This document shows positions 10,741 through 22,157 of a DNA stretch of 64,000 nucleotides, piece by piece. Location: positions 620,001 to 684,000 of the forward strand of contig JAPZLL010000018.1 in the NCBI GenBank assembly GCA_036250225.1, given 5' to 3'. The stretch's first letter is position 1. Each line of letters opens with the position of its first letter. The position numbers and the translations under genes were made by a program. Source of the DNA: Cercophora sp. LCS_1. Taxonomy: Eukaryota > Ascomycota > Sordariomycetes > Sordariales > Lasiosphaeriaceae. The notes below the pieces were generated by a model. That model had not been told where the DNA came from. It saw only the letters and a program-made list of their open reading frames with translations, and did not search any database.

Positions 10741-12517
10741 GCTGGGCAACCTCGGGGTCGCAGCTCGCGACGCGACGCTTTATACAGGTTGCCAAGGAAA
10801 AAGGGGAAGCAAGCGCGAACGCAAACGGCGCGCAGCGGTGAGTGGCCCGTTGTCCAGAAGAAGGAAGGTCGGCAAGGAAAAGAGAAGAGAATGGACGGGT
10901 GCGCGGCGCTGGTAGGGGTCGGGGAGGAGCCTCAGGTGACCGAGCGAAGCAGCATCGCGGAGGGGGTGTGGAATGGGAGGGGAGAGAGAAGTGGGTTGGG
11001 ATTGTTTTGCGCTGGGTGTTGACAATGAAAAAAAATTGGCCGTTCGGTTTCCCGTGCAATTTCTCGCCTGTTCCCCAGACTAAGTCAGGGGTGCCGTGGC
11101 GGCGACCGGCAGTTAGCGCAGGGACGCTTCCCGCGCGTTGCGGTTTGCTTCCACTCTCAATTGCAGGTGACGACGGGGAGCCCACCCCCTTGTTCCTCGT
11201 CCCTCTGCTTGTTGGTGAAGCAATGCGGATTGTGGAGAGAGAACAGTCGATTGGAATGACGCCTTGGCGCCACCGACGTGAAAACGACTTTCTCCCCCGC
11301 AATTGGCTTGTCATGGTGCACATTGCGGAATTGGGGGTGGAACGGGGAGTCTTACGAGGCGTTTCTATGGGGCAATCGTGATCAGGTATCCGTTCAACGA
11401 GCTCCCCGAGATCTGTTCATTGGAACATCCCAAAAAAGGAATCTGTGCCTGGTGTCGGGTCTGCCATGCGGCATGGTCCGGGGAAGATCCCCGCGGTGCC
11501 TGAGTCGCTAGAAAATGGTTGACACCGCACTGGCATGCCATCCAATTGATCTTCCCGGCTGTCAGCACCCCGAAAGCTTAACAACGTGGTCGTCATTGGT
11601 CGCTTTTTTAGCTGCTTATGTGCTTGAGGGCTGCCGCCATACCGGTGAAGGTGGACATAAAACCGCAGGGCAACTCAACTCCTTGACGACGAGGACAAAT
11701 CATGAACCATATCCCCCTCGACAATGGGAGATTGTTGCCCTATACATGTTGCTACTATTCGCTGCCAGCGCTGAATTTTTATATGGCACTCCATGGTCAG
11801 ACCATCCCGCCATACAGGCAAGTCCCTTCGCTTGGTAGCGGCTTGAGGGTGGTACGCCGTCTGCCCCAGAGGCTGTGAGCTGCTCTCGTCTGCTTGGTAG
11901 GCCTGGATCTCACATCCCGCAGCTAAGACACAATAACTCGCTTTGAAGTTGACACCAGGTTAGGGTGGCCCTCACCACACTAGTGGTACCTCAAGCGAGA
12001 TCCGAATTCCAAATTACTCTACAAAACTCAGTGTCGACTTGTCTCGAGCCAGAGACGAAGCCGAGCGGTGACAGGACATCCGTTACTATCATTGGCCTGT
12101 TTGGTTCTTCGAGCTCAACTCCGCGTATGGCTCGCTTGAAAGCTCAACATGCGACATTCACTCAGTGTGGAGCAACATCTGCTCGACAAGGCGAACGTCA
12201 TGTGAGGGTAATAGCCATCGACGTAAAGACTCTCCAAACCCGCGAGCGCGTGTACGGGGCAAAGTAGCCGGATCTGGTCCAAGTGAGACTATTCTCATCG
12301 AATAAAACAATGATCATACCAAATTGGAGTACCTTTGAATCCATTCTGGGAAGAAAGAGTCTCCTGTTCCGCAAATATAGTTTTGTTTGTTGTTTGCAGG
12401 CAAGCAGTGTCGCTCGATTGACACCTGCATCACTCCCGCAAAATATTGAAAAACCCGATTTTTGCTGCAGCCCAGCAACCCATCACCAACGGTCGCCGAA
12501 CACACCACAAATGCACC
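10741..12517. other. Gene-free interval between ERG4 and translin
   Basis: 1.8 kb between divergent starts. It holds the two promoters. Minus-strand frames at 10706-11323 and others have low-complexity proline/serine/arginine content and no recognisable domain. A single TTAGGGT box is at 11959-11969. Nothing else supported. Confidence 0.5.
10778..10784 (-). promoter_or_regulatory. erg4: TATA-like box upstream of the proposed ERG4 first exon
   Basis: TATAAAG on the minus strand, 38 bp before the ATG at 10740. The leader would be very short, so its role is tentative. Confidence 0.3.
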
Positions 12518-13392
12518 ATGGCAGCACCAATGATTGATCCCGAGCTATTTGACCAGCTCAGGGCCAAAATTGAGCACGACACGGTCATTCGCAAGGAGCT
12601 CGACAAGATTGTTGATGACCTCAGCCAGGCGGTTTCCTACACGCAGGGTCTGCTGTCTCGCATCCACTCGACCCCTCGCTCCAAGTGTATGCCCATTTTC
12701 TGGAATTTATGTCTTGGCCTCACTGACCATATTCTAGACTCGACCCTGCTTCCTCAGATAGAGGAGGGCATCAAGAAGGAGATTGAGAATGTGGGCACCC
12801 TCGCCACCTTTGCCTCGCAGCATCCGTACTACAAGTAAGCATTCAGTTCCATAGATTGCAGTGCGTTGCTAACGAAACGACAGGTATAATTACAAGTGGA
12901 CGCGCACTGTTCAAGATGCTATCGCGACTGTCTTGTTAACCGTCTGGTTGGGCGGTCGGAGCGCGGAGTCACAGGTGGGCGAAGTCGGTCGTCTGTTGAA
13001 GCTGGAGGATATTGGCCAGGTCTTTGGCGGTTTGTTTGATCCATTTTGGCGCCATGTTCAGTTTACTGACTGACTGCATTCTAGTCCCTGTCAACCTCAA
13101 GGACCAGGACGCTTTCCACATCACCATCGAGGACTACTTGCTTGGTCTCATTGCTATTGTCGAGGACCTAAGCAGATTGGCTATGAACTCGGTCACTCTG
13201 GGCGACTATGACATTGCTGTGCGCATCAGCAGCTTCATCAAGGACCTCCATGCCGGCTTCCAGGTGCTGAATCTCAAGAACGACATCCTGCGGAAGAGGG
13301 TCGATTCGATCAAGTATTCACTCAAGAAGGCCGAGGATGTGGTCTATGACCTGTCGCTGCGGAATCTCATTCCCGCCAAGATGGAGGAGTGA
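12518..13392 (+). CDS. tsn1: Translin (C3PO nuclease subunit)
   Basis: Four exons: 12518-12686, 12738-12834, 12884-13029, 13085-13392, giving 239 residues; phases agree throughout. Translin is an all-helical octamer-forming nucleic-acid-binding protein that, with Trax, makes the C3PO endonuclease acting on small RNAs and tRNA processing intermediates. Characteristic pieces are FHITIEDYLLGLI, the SRLAMNSVTLGDYD loop, STFI-like SSFIKDLHAGF, and QVLNLKNDILRKRVDSIKYS near the C-terminus. The start MAAPMIDPELF follows an A at -3; an upstream in-frame ATG at 12446 would add 24 unconserved residues. Trax is not in this window. Confidence 0.9.
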
Positions 13393-13694
13393 GTGCTGTT
13401 GTTAGTTGGGTTACGGATATAGATGGGTGATGAGATGTTGGACCGGGCAAGAGCCTGTTGATGTGCGTGGAAGAGTTGCCACCACCATCTTGTCTACCAT
13501 CTTGGTATCTACCAAGCCATCCAAAAACAAAATCAAGTGATCACTCAAATCTCATTCCCGCTCAAAAATTCGTCGTGATGTGACACCCCCATGCTCTCGA
13601 TCCCCAAAACTAGGGTTAGGGTCAACCTGTCCCATCCGTCCGAAATGCGCATTCAATCCACCAAAACTTTCCCATCACCAACACCAAACAAACA
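13393..13694. other. Short interval between translin and GPI11
   Basis: 302 bp containing the translin 3' end and the GPI11 promoter with the telobox at 13611-13623. No gene. Confidence 0.5.
13611..13623 (+). promoter_or_regulatory. Telobox-like element upstream of GPI11
   Basis: TAGGGTTAGGGTC, two successive telomere-type units, about 70 bp before the GPI11 start. Confidence 0.45.
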
Positions 13695-14496
13695 ATGCCG
13701 CTCATCGACCCCGTCACAATGTCCTCCTCCCAACCACCAACAAAAGGCGCGCCCACAGTAGCGCCAATCCAACCCTTCCAAAACCCCATCTCCCAAACCC
13801 TCCGCCATGCGGTCCCCGCCCTCCAAGCAGGCCTCTTCGCATGGCAATTCGGTCCTCTAGTCGCAGACCCCGTAACGACAATGCTCGCCTCCCTCCCGGT
13901 CATCGCCGCCACTCAACTCGCCTACGCAGCTCTCTGCCTCCCGCCCGCGGGGTCATCAACCGCCAAACCAGCGCGCAAAACACGCTCAGGCGAGAAGAAG
14001 AAGGCGGCTGTAACAGACGGTGTGCCTCCCAACGCGCCGGTCGTATGTCTTCCCCCCTTCCCTCCCCATTTTACAAGCTAACAGACATAAAAAAAAAAAG
14101 GCATCCCTCCTCTCTCTCCTCCTAACAACCTTTTCGATCCCCTTTCTTTATGTGGCGTTTGTCTGCTTCGGCGCGCCAGCGTACACCTACGTTTCGCACA
14201 CGGCACTGTGCGCGGCGCATCTGGCTGTGTTGACGCTGTTCCCGCTGTTTTATGTTCACGGAGTGGATGGAGCTGCGTGGGCGGACATCGGCGCGTTCAA
14301 GGCGCCTGTTGATGAGACGGTTGGGGGACTGGTTGGTGGGTTTGTGGGCGCTTGGTTGGGTGCTGTGCCCATTCCGTTGGATTGGGATCGTGAGTGGCAG
14401 AGGTGGCCGGTTACGATTCTGGCGGGGGTGTATGGGGGGTATTTGGCAGGCAGGGTTTTGGGGGGGACGGTTGGGTTTGGGAGGAGGTTTTCTTGA
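13695..14496 (+). CDS. gpi11: GPI-anchor biosynthesis protein PIG-F / Gpi11
   Basis: Two exons: 13695-14042 and 14101-14496, giving 247 residues. PIG-F/Gpi11 is a polytopic ER protein that partners the ethanolamine-phosphate transferases adding phosphoethanolamine to the GPI precursor. Several hydrophobic spans are visible, and the family signature GAWLGAVPIPLDWDREWQ-WP sits near the C-terminus. The 58-bp intron has a GCTAAC box followed by eleven A residues before its AG, so it lacks a pyrimidine tract; an earlier AG (CTAACAG) would break the frame. A second ATG eight codons in (at 13719) is an alternative start. Confidence 0.88.
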
Positions 14497-14981
14497 TTCT
14501 ACGGACGGGAGGGAGGACGGGGTGGGGAGGGGATGTGGTGGAAGGGAAGTAATGGTTGAGGGGATGGGGCTGGTGTGAAGGACGTGACCAGCGGAAAAGG
14601 GATGTGATACCCGTGAAAGTGTATGATATGGTGCGGGCTGTATGATAGTGCATAGCATTGCCACGGTAGTTGGGAAAACTGAATTGGTTCTTTTGTTTAT
14701 ACGATGTACACCTTGGGTCTGTTGGTGTTGATATGCCGGATTCAAGACCGCCAGAGCCATGCATGCTCCAGCTACCCCGCCAAGACCGGAGATCCAGGGT
14801 CTTGAGCTCTCTTTTTAGCGGGGTCCCGGCGATAATCCGCGACTTGAGCGCGCGCTTTCACAGCCTCAACCACCACCTCAAAAATGGAGACACCACCCTG
14901 AGCTCTTGTCGTCTGAAAGCCGCCGCCCCCAAAACGCCTACACCTCATTACCGGCGCGCCAGCACGCCCCAACCGTCCACA
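14497..14981. other. Interval between GPI11 and the mitochondrial carrier
   Basis: 485 bp of GPI11 3' region and carrier promoter. The plus-strand frame from 14670 into the carrier start is the leader read in frame; nothing conserved in it. Confidence 0.5.
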
Positions 14982-15982
14982 ATGGCAGCCGTCACACTAG
15001 GCACCACCCCTCCGGCACCGGCGCCGGCGCCGCAAGCGAAGAACTACAAAGGCTTCGTAGCCGGCATCTTCTCCGGCATAGCCAAGCTCTCCGGTCCGTT
15101 GTCCCCGTCCTACGTTCCACAACCTCTACTCACCCGTATACAGTGGGACACCCCTTCGACACGATAAAAGTCCGCCTCCAAACCACCGCCTCCACCCGCT
15201 TCACCGGGCCTTTAGACTGCCTAGCCTCGACCCTCCGCAACGAAGGCGTCCTAGGCCTCTACAAAGGCGCCACCCCGCCCCTAGTAGGCTGGATGTTCAT
15301 GGACAGCGTCATGCTCGGCTCGCTAACCGTCTACCGCCGTCTACTCCGGGATAACCTCTTCAACCCGCCCTGGCATCCACTACACGATCCATCCCGACCA
15401 CTGCCAACACACGGCCACGGGTTGGCAGGTGTAATGGCCGGCGCGACGGTTAGTTTCATCGCTGCGCCGGTTGAACATATCAAAGCCAGATTGCAGATCC
15501 AGTATGCGGCGAAGAAGACGGAACGATTATATACGGGGCCGATTGACGCGCTGCAAAAGATTTGGAGGCATCACGGCATCAGGGGTGTCTATCATGGGTT
15601 GGGCGCGACACTCTTGTTTAGAAGCTTTTTCTTCTTTTGGTGGGGGAGTTACGACGTGTTTTCGAGATGGATGAGGGAGTATACGAAGTTGAGCGCGCCG
15701 GCGATTAATTTTTGGGCGGGCGGGCTGAGCGCGCAGGTTTTTTGGATTGCGAGTTATCCGAGTGATGTGGTAAAGCAGAGGATTATGACGGATCCGCTGG
15801 GTGGCGGGTTGGGGGATGGGGTGAGGAGGTTTCCGAGGTGGAAGGATGCTGCTGTTGCGGTGTATAGGGAGGGTGGTGCCAAGGGGTACTGGAGGGGGTT
15901 TTTGCCGTGTTTTTTGAGGGCGTTTCCTGCTAACGCCGTTGCATTGGTGGCGTTTGAGGCGGTTATGAGGTCCTTGCCGTAA
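14982..15982 (+). CDS. Mitochondrial carrier family (SLC25) transporter
   Basis: Two exons: 14982-15093 and 15144-15982, giving 316 residues. It has the three-fold repeat of inner-membrane metabolite carriers. The signature Px(D/E)xx(K/R) is visible in each repeat: HPFDTIKVRLQ in the first, APVEHIKARLQ in the second and YPSDVVKQRI in the third. Overall resemblance is to the carnitine/ornithine/YMC group, but contact-site residues were not analysed, so the substrate stays open. The first intron interrupts the first signature just before HPFD, and the protein sequence confirms the junction. Codons in the 3' half shift to G/T-rich wobble positions, as in several neighbours. Confidence 0.85.
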
Positions 15983-16687
15983 GACCTGGTAGGGGTAACA
16001 TGGTGTGTTGAAGGTGATGTAAAAGGGTGGCCCGATATCTTGGTTTGTGCCCACTCGGCTGGCTGGACTAACAACACGGTTTACCATCAAGAACCAACAA
16101 ACAAACCTGCTCAAAGAATATGATGTTTGGTGGTTTAAAAAAAGAAGCAAAATTTCACCGTCCAGCTTCAACTCCCCGAAGGGAGGAAGGCCGACGGAGA
16201 AAAGTGGGTTCATTATACAACTCTGAGAGTCGAACCCAGCGCCTACGAGGAGGTCTACACCCCAGACATGACCCATCATAGGCCCTAGCGGATTATCCGT
16301 TGCGCCATCCAGGTCGGAACTGTTCTGGTTCGTTGAAATGGAGGCCCCAACGCTAATACAAATACACCCAACTCACCCACCAGGTGTTGGATGGGTTGGT
16401 TTGAGATCTTGGACATACCTGTTGACGACATAACTACTTGGCCTTTGGGATGGATCTGGGTTTCCTTGAACAAAATCGCGGTCACATGTGTGAATGCTGT
16501 GGTCACAAATGCAACGCTGGAACACAAACAGTGTCGACGGACAGCTTCGCCCGGAACGCCCCTTCACCTCAACGGGTGACTTTGGATTGATTGACCCCCA
16601 GCTTTTCCGCTATGCACATCCGTCTAAATCCTTTTGGGTATCCCATGCCAGATGAACCGTAGACTCCCGAACCAGATTGCCATCCAT
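15983..16687. other. Convergent 3' regions of the carrier and RPL22
   Basis: 705 bp without a protein gene. It contains the tRNA-like element described separately. Confidence 0.5.
16216..16315 (-). other. tRNA-like element with A-box and B-box, probably degenerate
   Basis: On the minus strand TGGCGCAACGGA (16307-16296) fits the internal A-box of tRNA genes. About 57 bp on, a five-pair stem with loop TTCGACT (16239-16223) looks like a T-arm and B-box. The intervening length would need an intron. The predicted acceptor strands (ACCTGGA and AGTTGTA) do not pair, and no proper anticodon arm with T33 was found. A decayed tRNA, perhaps arginine-like by its D-arm, is the likeliest reading. Confidence 0.3.
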
Positions 16688-17310
16688 TTACTCGTCATCC
16701 TCCTCAGCCTCGTCGTTGACGACGTTGAAGAACTTGAGCTCGTAGACACCCTTGGAGGTGGAGACGACGCGGAGCCAGTCACGGAGCTGCATCTTCTTGA
16801 GGAACTTCTTGGTGCTGTTGAATTGTCAGCCCGGGTCTTTATCATTGTCGTGTGGTCGCCATACAGGTACTTGAGGTAGCGGCCAGAGAGCTCGTTGTGG
16901 GCAACGATCTCGACCTTGCCGTCACCGGTCTGGGAGATCTTGATGGTCTCGCCGAGGTTGCCGACGCGGCCGTCAACCTTGATCTTCTCGTTGAGGAACT
17001 TCTCGAAGGCGGAGACGTCGAAGATCTTGTCGCTAGCGGGCTGCGAGGCGTTGATGACGAACTGTTGCGAGCATTGTGGTCAGAAAGTGGTCTCACGATT
17101 TTGCATCGGGGGCGATTGAGCTTACCTTCTTCGTCACCTTTTGGCCCTTCTTGCCAGACTTCTTCTGTATTCCCAAAGATAATGACTTAGCCTACTGCTT
17201 CACGCCATGGTGCCCCGTAGTCTCAAGCCAAACCGCCCGGTTTGGTCGAGGGGGTACTGGGCCAACAGCAAAGCGTGTCAGGTGAGGTTACATACTGCGA
17301 TGGGAGCCAT
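16688..17310 (-). CDS. rpl22: 60S ribosomal protein L22
   Basis: Four exons: 17310-17296, 17164-17126, 17061-16865, 16814-16688, giving 125 residues, normal for eL22. It is a component of the large ribosomal subunit. The N-terminal tail is basic (KKSGKKGQKVTKK), then come FVINASQPASDKIFD, FLNEKIKVDGRVGNLG and the RYLKYLTKKFLKK RNA-binding stretch. The acidic end DEADEDDE is typical of the family. The first exon is five codons long. Like many ribosomal protein genes it has several introns near the 5' end, and a telobox lies about 330 bp upstream. Confidence 0.95.
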
Positions 17311-19178
17311 TGCGACTGATTTGGTTTCCGGTACGGGGAAAGGATTGATGTGTAAGAACGGATGGTGGCGTTGACGCAAAGAGGTCGATATCCTGCGCCT
17401 TTTGGTTGGAGGTCGTGGTCGTCGAAAAAAGTTCGCAGCGGAGCGCCGAAGAGGGGAAATCCCAAAAGTGTGTGCCCTGAAAATTTAGGGCTCGGTTAAT
17501 TGGTGCAGGTGGGGCCTCCGTTCGACCTCCGATAATTGTGGGGCGACCGGCCCCGACTCCGAGCCTTCAAGTTCGACTTCGGCTTCACTTACTTTTTTTT
17601 GCCTTTGCAATTCGGAACTCGCGCGAAAGATTGGAATAACCCTAACTCTGGTTCCCACACTTTAACATCCTCGGCCACGGAAGACTCATTGTGTTGTCCT
17701 CGTGCAAGCCACGGTTTAGTATTCCATCTTCACACAATGTAAAAATCACTGGACAAGCCATGGCATTGCCGGTAGCCCCGCGGTGCTCTCTAGATTAGAG
17801 TTCGGCACAAAGATGCCGTGGCGTTGCCGAGGTTGAACCGGACCGTTCAGCTGCCAAGCGAACGAGTGACGCTCATCATCAGATCCATCAAGAAACTCGA
17901 TCTTGATAAACCAGAAAAACGCAGGCCAAAGAATCACCTGCTCGTCCTTGATTTCCTGCGCCACGGGCTGACGCCACACAAAACGTGGCGCTGCCGTTCG
18001 GGTGATGTCATGAAGCGCTGGCGCCAGGAACGCGGGGCAAGAATACGTCACAGAGACTAAAGATTGGAGCAGTTGAGCGCATCAAGATGGGAACGCGCAA
18101 TCTCCATGGCATGCACCATGATACAAGGCGCCTTGCTGCGGGACCCATTTCCCCAGCTCATATGATGCTATCCCCACAATCAGTGACGCTGAGGTTCTGT
18201 GGTGCCGAGAACAGTAGGGAAAAAGAAGGGTGCCCAGAAGCAGAGACGGGCGAATCCGGCCCCGCATCCGCATGCGTCCATAAGATCCACGACCAGGTCC
18301 GTTGCAAACAAAGTGGCTGGGTTATTCTGGAGGCCGCAAATCGTGACCGGCACACAGCACTTTCATGGGCCTATTGTGCGAGCGCCCAGATTGGTCTACG
18401 GCCTCGGCTTTCTCTTGCGCTGCCGTCAGCCCAGCCACCTTGCGCTCCGGCTCGCGCACCGCCGTCGAGAGCTAGTAATCGCTGTGCCGTGGATTCCGGC
18501 CACGGCTCGATCGGCGGGGAGCGGTCGCGATATGGCTCCCAGCCCGCTGCAATCGAAATCGTTGAGCAGGATAGAGTAGCGTAGAGGGTTCGTCGAGGCT
18601 TTGTGGGATCTTCAACCAACTGTTGTCGTCTATCTCAGCCCTAACCAACCTCTTTTTGAACGCTCGCGAATGTCAGGTTAACGGGACCTGGCGCCACGCA
18701 AACAGCGACTCAGGTCGCCTGAGCTCTGCAAAGCGGGACAGCAGCAGACGCTAGCAGGGGCCGCCTACGAATCACAGGCCCACCGCCACCACACCCTTGG
18801 ATCGGCAGGGAAGCCACGGCACCTGGCCAAGCCCGCCGGATTCGACCAGAGGATGACGCACGTCGAGGGGTCTCCCAGTCCCCAATGGCCTCCAGCTTTT
18901 TCGTGTTTGGCAGCAAGAACGTTATGCAGACTGCCTGCATTTCCGGCACCAGCAAGAACCCGTCAGGCAACTTGGTTCTTGGCGCAGATTGTGGTTGTCG
19001 TCCGTCGCATTTAAGTACACGCCACTAGCCCCCCGCTGTCCACCTGCTCTGCTGCCGACTCTCACATTCCACGTTCTTCAACCGTCATCTCCCAATCGCA
19101 CCACCACCACAACTCCCAATCCAACGTACAACAACCAAACCGTCGTCGATTCGACAGCAACTATACACAAACGACACA
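17311..19178. other. Gene-free interval between RPL22 and PMP3
   Basis: 1.87 kb between divergent starts. It should contain both promoters. No frame with conserved sequence was found. The CA-rich stretch just before PMP3 looks like a leader. Confidence 0.5.
17638..17646 (-). promoter_or_regulatory. Telobox-like element upstream of RPL22
   Basis: AACCCTAAC on the plus strand, GTTAGGGTT read toward RPL22, about 330 bp upstream of its start. Confidence 0.4.
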
Positions 19179-19462
19179 ATGGCTTTCACTGCTAGGTAGG
19201 CGATCTCAATGCTCCGTTGCGACGAGCTCGGCTGACAATGCTTCCAGCGACATCTGCAAGATCATCTTCGCCATCCTTCTCCCTCCTCTTGGTGTCTTCC
19301 TTGAGAAGGGGTGCGGCGCTGATCTCTGCATCAATATCCTCCTCACAATCCTCGGCGTAAGCTCCGTTCTCTCTCGCCCAGTCGAGTAAGCCACAGCTAA
19401 CAGAGTCGCAATAGTACATCCCCGGCATTATCCACGCTCTGTACATCATTCTGAAGTACTAG
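19179..19462 (+). CDS. pmp3: Plasma-membrane proteolipid 3 (UPF0057/Pmp3 family)
   Basis: Three exons: 19179-19195, 19248-19356, 19415-19462, giving 57 residues, the size of this family. Pmp3 proteins are tiny two-helix membrane proteins linked to membrane potential and salt tolerance. The first helix is IIFAILLPPLGVFLEKGCG and the second ILLTILGYIPGIIHALYII, separated by the conserved DLCIN loop. The gene is too short and too split to appear as one frame; it was recognised from the joined exons. It ends KY, without a long tail. Confidence 0.95.
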
Positions 19463-20284
19463 GAGATGGGAGGCCTCATAATCGTTTGGTCGATCAGACG
19501 TGGCGACAACGAATCTTTGCATTCCCTCCTATAGCGAACGAGTTGCGAGTTTGCTCCGATACCCCCACCCCACGAGCACATCACCTCACACTGCCGTCAT
19601 CGTCCTCCGGGAATTGCAACTGGGCCGTGGTTGTCACGAATCGAATCGAATCGAACCAGTCGAGTGTCGCGTAGTCTTACGAACGGGCTTTCTAAAGGGG
19701 GCTAACTAATGGATCATGATTGTGCCATGGAACGATTCTTGTCTTTTTTTCTCATGATTTTTACTTTGGCTTAGGGACGTTGGCTTCCCATTCGATAGTT
19801 TTGCGCATTTGAAGCAGGGTCATGCTTCGGATGGCAGACGAGCGTAATAATATGATACCCGACTGAACGGATTCAGAAAGCCTCCTAGACTGTGTTACCG
19901 ACGATGGTGTCACATTGTTTTTGGTGTCCCGTTGCAATGGTTCAATTCATATTGTTGACTGTAGTTGATTGGCTCGGACCGTTGAGACTTGAACGACAGT
20001 TGCTTACAGTTGAGTATAACCCTCGCAATCACCTCGTGGTGGAAGCAAACAGTCTGGGATGGTAAACATGTCCACGCCATCATCGGGCGAGAAGTATAGC
20101 AACATCCCAGTTAGGCGCGGCCATGTCGTTCTCAGGGGGAGATGCATTTTTAGATGTGTGACATTGACACCTTGAACGGGCCGGCGTCTTGGTACCACCC
20201 AGGGGAGACTCTGTGAAGGTTGCCCTGTCCGTCAAGGTAACCACTAGAATACTCCTGTCCCGGGCTTCAGACATGCCAGTGAGA
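19463..20284. other. Convergent 3' regions of PMP3 and the YGR210C-type GTPase
   Basis: 822 bp, no supported gene. Confidence 0.5.
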
Positions 20285-21798
20285 TCACGCCCTCCCTACT
20301 TTGAACGATAATATCTGTCCTAAGTTAGTGGGCGGAACGCTGAGGTTTCAAGGGAGATCTCACATCATTCTTCCCGACGGCCACGATTTGATCCTCAGCC
20401 ACTCTGATACCACCAGCGCCTTCGATGTACGCTATCGGTGCATCACCCATAACTTTCCTCGCCACATCTGCAACTGTGCTCCCCTTCTTCACCAACACAC
20501 AGTCCCTAAACACAGCCTTGGACTCGTTCGCCCCTGACGAAAACGTCGTCGTGTTCCTCACGGGGAAGACCGGCGTCAATCCAAGAATCTCAGCCGCCTT
20601 GGACAGCACCTGGTTGACACCTGTTGACCCAAACCGGTAAAGAACCATATCCTTGAGGTTCTCGATACGATTTCGGTTCTTTTCATCCAGCTCCTTGAGC
20701 CCTCCACCCTCAGGGTCGCCGTCAGCTATAAGGTCCTCGCGCGTGTCGACAAACTCCGACCCTTCTGTGTATTTAATGTACCCCTGCTTCGCCAGTTTCC
20801 TCAAAAAGATCTCCGAGATGGCAGAACACAGCACTATCGAGCTGGGGTCCTGTTGTTTTGCAATCTTGGCAATGTTCTTGTCGGCATCCGGGTGGTCGAT
20901 CTTGTTAAGCGCGATAACGGTTGGGAATTTCTCATCCGTAAAGGCGTTTACAACGCGATCGATCGTTTCATCTAGCCATCCATCAACTGTCAGTAAACAA
21001 GCGCGCACGGATGATACACCGGAGAAAGGGGGAGAAGCGCACCACTCCACTCCTCCAACGGCTCCTTGAGTCCTAACCGGTCCAACGTCCTTGCTACCAC
21101 TGACGATGTACTTCCGTAACCGCTGAACTGCGCCTGCAGTGTCTCAACAGCTGTCGCCTTGACTGCGATGTGCCTCCGCTTGATACTCCCCCACTTATCC
21201 ATCAGGTTCCCTCGGATCCAAGCAACAATCTCGGAGCGTAACCATGCGATGTCGACTGAGGGGTCATAGCCGCGCGTAACCTTGCCCTCGGCGTCGGTGG
21301 TCCCCGAGACGTCGACAACATGGATGAGCGCATCCGCGTGGCGGAGGTCGTCGAGGAATTTGTTGCCGAGCCCCTTTCCCTCGTGTGCGCCTGGGACAAG
21401 ACCGGCGACGTCGAGGAGCTCGATGGGTACGCTTCGGCGCCCGTTGACGCATGAGCCGTAGTTGGGCTTACATCGGTCTGAGAGGTCGAAGCGCTGGCAG
21501 GCGCAGTCTATTTGGAGGTAGCCGATGGCGCGTTGAGGGTCGATGGTTGTGAAGCTGGGTGTGGTTCAGTTTTTTTGTGACCAATATCTTGTGTGTTTGT
21601 GTGCGTAGACGGCGGGAGACGAAGGTAGGTAGGCATACGGGAAGTTTCCTGGGAGCTTGTTAGGCGCGGTGTCTTGCTTGCGACGGAGAATAGGGGTTGC
21701 ATACCAACTTTGGAGCTGGCATCTGTCAGCGAGTTGAGAGTGCTGGATTTGCCGGCGCTCGGCTTGCCGACGAGGCCTATTAGGGGGTCTCGAGGCAT
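20285..21798 (-). CDS. Obg/YchF-related GTPase of the YGR210C type
   Basis: Five exons: 21798-21705, 21648-21639, 21554-21043, 20986-20364, 20314-20285, giving 422 residues. It belongs to the TRAFAC GTPases of the Ygr210 group, conserved in archaea and fungi and thought to act on ribosomes. The P-loop is GKPSAGKSS (residues 11-19), the switch II motif DVAGLVPGAHEGKGLG, and the base-specificity motif NKID. The C-terminal part (FRDCVLVKKGSTVADVARKV, then AVGKNDILSFKVGRA) matches the TGS-like domain. Exon 2 is just 10 nt and supplies most of GNFPF in the switch I side; without it both frame and motif are lost. It is divergent with the SET gene across 687 bp. Confidence 0.88.
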
Positions 21799-22145
21799 TT
21801 TAGGGACGAAATTTCTGCTGGAGTTGTAGGGACGGTGGATGAGGTCCGCTTCTAGGTTATTTGAGGACTCGGCTCGATTTAAGGAGGCGGTTGTTGGGAC
21901 TGCGACACATCGCGCCCTTCAAGTCCTCCGGAGAAAATCTGCCCCGCCTTGATAAGTTGCGATAACAGGAGGGGCAACGCCAAGAACTTTGATCTAGATG
22001 GCACGCCAGCATGGTGTACTCCCGGCGTGTTTGTTGCGCTGTCATCAAGATGGAAAGCCCAAATATAGGTGATACCAATTGTCAATGTCAAGAGCGTTTT
22101 CTATTGTCGTCGACGTCGGTTGGAAGACAGCAACAAGTGGTCCAA

Positions 22146-22157
22146 GGGTTAGGGTTG
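22146..22157 (+). promoter_or_regulatory. Telobox-like element between two divergent genes
   Basis: GGGTTAGGGTTG, identical to the element at 1142-1153. It is about 350 bp from the GTPase start and 330 bp from the SET start. Confidence 0.45.

Noticed and set aside
10706..11323. 205-codon minus-strand frame upstream of ERG4
   Set aside because: Proline/arginine/serine-rich with no conserved segment; its end overlaps the proposed ERG4 first exon in another frame, so it is likely promoter and leader sequence.
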